Assembly: GCA_943372995.1 (NCBI GenBank)
Contig: CALSAQ010000005.1
Coordinates: 177,455 to 241,454 of the forward strand
Reading direction: 5' to 3'
Source: CAJBVG01 sp943372995
Lineage (GTDB): Bacteria; Bacteroidota; Bacteroidia; Sphingobacteriales; Sphingobacteriaceae
Length of the DNA stretch: 64,000 nt
The notes under the pieces were generated by a model, which saw only the letters and a program-made list of their open reading frames with translations, did not search any database and was not told the DNA's origin. Positions 62,902 through 64,000 of the stretch are shown one piece after another. Made by a program: the position numbers and the translations under genes. The number at the start of each line of letters is the position of its first letter. Within the stretch, counting starts at the first letter, position 1.

Positions 62902-63848
62902 TGAAAGTATTCCTTAAAAATATCGCTCTTTTAGGATTAGTATTACTAATTGGAATACTTCTTATTCTTTCCATAATTGCATATTCTACCAATTATACTT
63001 TTCTTCTTGAAAAACTAACGTTCGGAAATACTAACCAATGGGGAAGTAATTATGAAAGAAGTGTAGATTTTATATCATGGACAGAAAAGCATGATCGTCC
63101 GAAAGGCTTGATTTTAGGCTCTTCCACAGCCTATCGCAACATAAATCCATTCATACTCGACAGTATTACTAAAATCGACTGGTACAATTTAGGTAATAGC
63201 TCACAGACCATCGATATTAGTAATAAGTTGTTAGGTATCGCATTAAGTAAAACAAAACTAGATTATGTTCTACTCGATTTATATCCCATGTTAAAAAAAG
63301 GCGACGATTACGAAAGCGCCTTCGATTGGATTAAAAATTCAACATTTACTGATGAAGAAAAATTTAAATTTTTATGTAGCGTCGATTTAGACACAAAAAT
63401 TATTTCTCAATATTTATATCGAAGCATTAAAAACAAAATACCATCAGTAAAAATAGTTGTCGACGAGCCATTGAATGGGAACTATTTAGGGAAAGGGTTT
63501 GTTTGTTCTGATAAATTATTAGCATTGGAAGCTGATACATTTTCTAAATCAACAAATCACATCAGCATAGATAATAATCTAACTACTTTAATTAAAATTT
63601 GTAAAAAAGAAAACATCCAGTTAATTATTAGTCTTACTCCAGAATTAGGTAAATCAAATAAATTGGATTTAAAAGAAAATCATTTTATCGTAATAAACAA
63701 CGACGACTTTATTTTAGCAAGTAAATCTTATCATTACTATTACGATTCTCATCATTTAACATGCGAAGGTAGTCGTGTATTTAGTGAGGTATTGGCAAGG
63801 AAACTTCTGATCCCGCTTAACAAGTCCCTAGTCACTAGTCACCAGTGA
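62901..63848 (+). CDS. Membrane-anchored SGNH-like partner of the MBOAT enzyme
   Basis: A 315-residue protein with one N-terminal membrane helix (LLGLVLLIGILLILSIIAY). A GSS motif (Ser74 in LILGSSTAYRN) and a C-terminal DSHHLTCEGSRVFSE segment fit the serine and Asp/His blocks of SGNH/DltD/AlgX-type periplasmic acyl-transfer partners. It overlaps the MBOAT stop by 1 bp. Its last seven residues (SLVTSHQ) and stop codon are encoded by a heptamer array, so the C-terminus is probably not conserved. Confidence 0.8.
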   Translation: MKVFLKNIALLGLVLLIGILLILSIIAYSTNYTFLLEKLTFGNTNQWGSNYERSVDFISWTEKHDRPKGLILGSSTAYRNINPFILDSITKIDWYNLGNSSQTIDISNKLLGIALSKTKLDYVLLDLYPMLKKGDDYESAFDWIKNSTFTDEEKFKFLCSVDLDTKIISQYLYRSIKNKIPSVKIVVDEPLNGNYLGKGFVCSDKLLALEADTFSKSTNHISIDNNLTTLIKICKKENIQLIISLTPELGKSNKLDLKENHFIVINNDDFILASKSYHYYYDSHHLTCEGSRVFSEVLARKLLIPLNKSLVTSHQ

Positions 63849-63857
63849 CTGGTATAG
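63828..63857. repeat. Heptamer array hairpin (CTAGTCA/CCAGTGA) over the stop of the SGNH-like gene
   Basis: Units CTAGTCA, CTAGTCA, CCAGTGA, CTGGTAT (63828-63855). ACTAGTCAC (63834-63842) and GTGACTGGT (63845-63853) are complementary with one wobble. The unit is the same as in the array at 8784-8838. The TGA stop (63846-63848) lies in it. Confidence 0.8.
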
Positions 63858-63865
63858 GATATTAA

Positions 63866-63904
63866 TAAAAAAAGCCCGAAGTATTTCTACTCGGGCTTTA
63901 AATA
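63866..63904. terminator. Bidirectional terminator of the rrn operon and the SGNH-like gene
   Basis: GCCCG-AGTA pairs with TACT-CGGGC around a TTTC loop (one bulged A). A-runs on the plus strand before it become T-runs for the minus-strand rRNA operon, and TTTAAATAAA follows on the plus strand. It begins 17 bp after the gene's stop. Confidence 0.88.
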
Positions 63905-63907
63905 AAA

Positions 63908-64000
<93 letters not shown>

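Overview
The window is AT-rich bacterial chromosome, almost certainly from a member of the Bacteroidota and probably close to the Flavobacteriia. The grounds are a type IX secretion (T9SS) sorting tail on a secreted nuclease, the ftsX-DUF3098-uppP-truB-ribF order, an MreBCD-PBP2-RodA block, promoters resembling TTG-N19-TAnnTTTG, a general lack of Shine-Dalgarno sequences, and several TTG starts. No phage, plasmid or CRISPR is visible.

Layout. 1-8000: an aerobic phenylacetate operon on the minus strand (paaA, B, C, D, G, H, an ORF6N DNA-binding gene, paaI, paaJ) with the epoxidase reductase paaE divergent. 8000-14100: an SDR enzyme, an envelope protein, OsmC, a flavin reductase, a TonB-dependent receptor and fumarylacetoacetate hydrolase. 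14200-16800: homogentisate and 4-hydroxyphenylpyruvate dioxygenases. Together these regions turn phenylacetate and tyrosine into TCA-cycle and acetyl-CoA units. 16900-24730: purN, purH and the rod-shape block. 24800-34700: leuS, the ftsX to ribF operon, a thioesterase and uvrA. 34800-48100: a sigma factor with a candidate mini anti-sigma protein, a serine hydrolase, a Ycf48-like protein, fabV, nth, recA, a nitroreductase, pirin, a T9SS nuclease and tsaD. 48100-57930: a TamB-like giant protein, ribBA, two glycosyltransferases, an LptF/G permease and a START-like protein. 57930-64000: tRNA-Met with a degenerate copy of its 3' half, an M48 protease, an unknown secreted protein, an MBOAT acyltransferase with an SGNH-like partner, and the 3' part of a 5S rRNA, the tail of a minus-strand rrn operon.

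The most unusual feature is not a gene. At least a dozen intergenic sites carry short tandem arrays with a strict 7- or 8-bp period. The unit differs from site to site (for example AGTGACT, AGTGAGT, CGTAACT, GAATTGT, TATGCTAG). Many arrays are doubled as inverted arms that form long hairpins, and several reach into neighbouring genes and supply their stop codons. A second family, with core GGACGTNGACGTCC, forms small palindromes at two loci. These repeats, the palindrome inside the ORF6N gene, the zinc-less mini anti-sigma candidate and the degenerate tRNA copy are the best leads for new biology.
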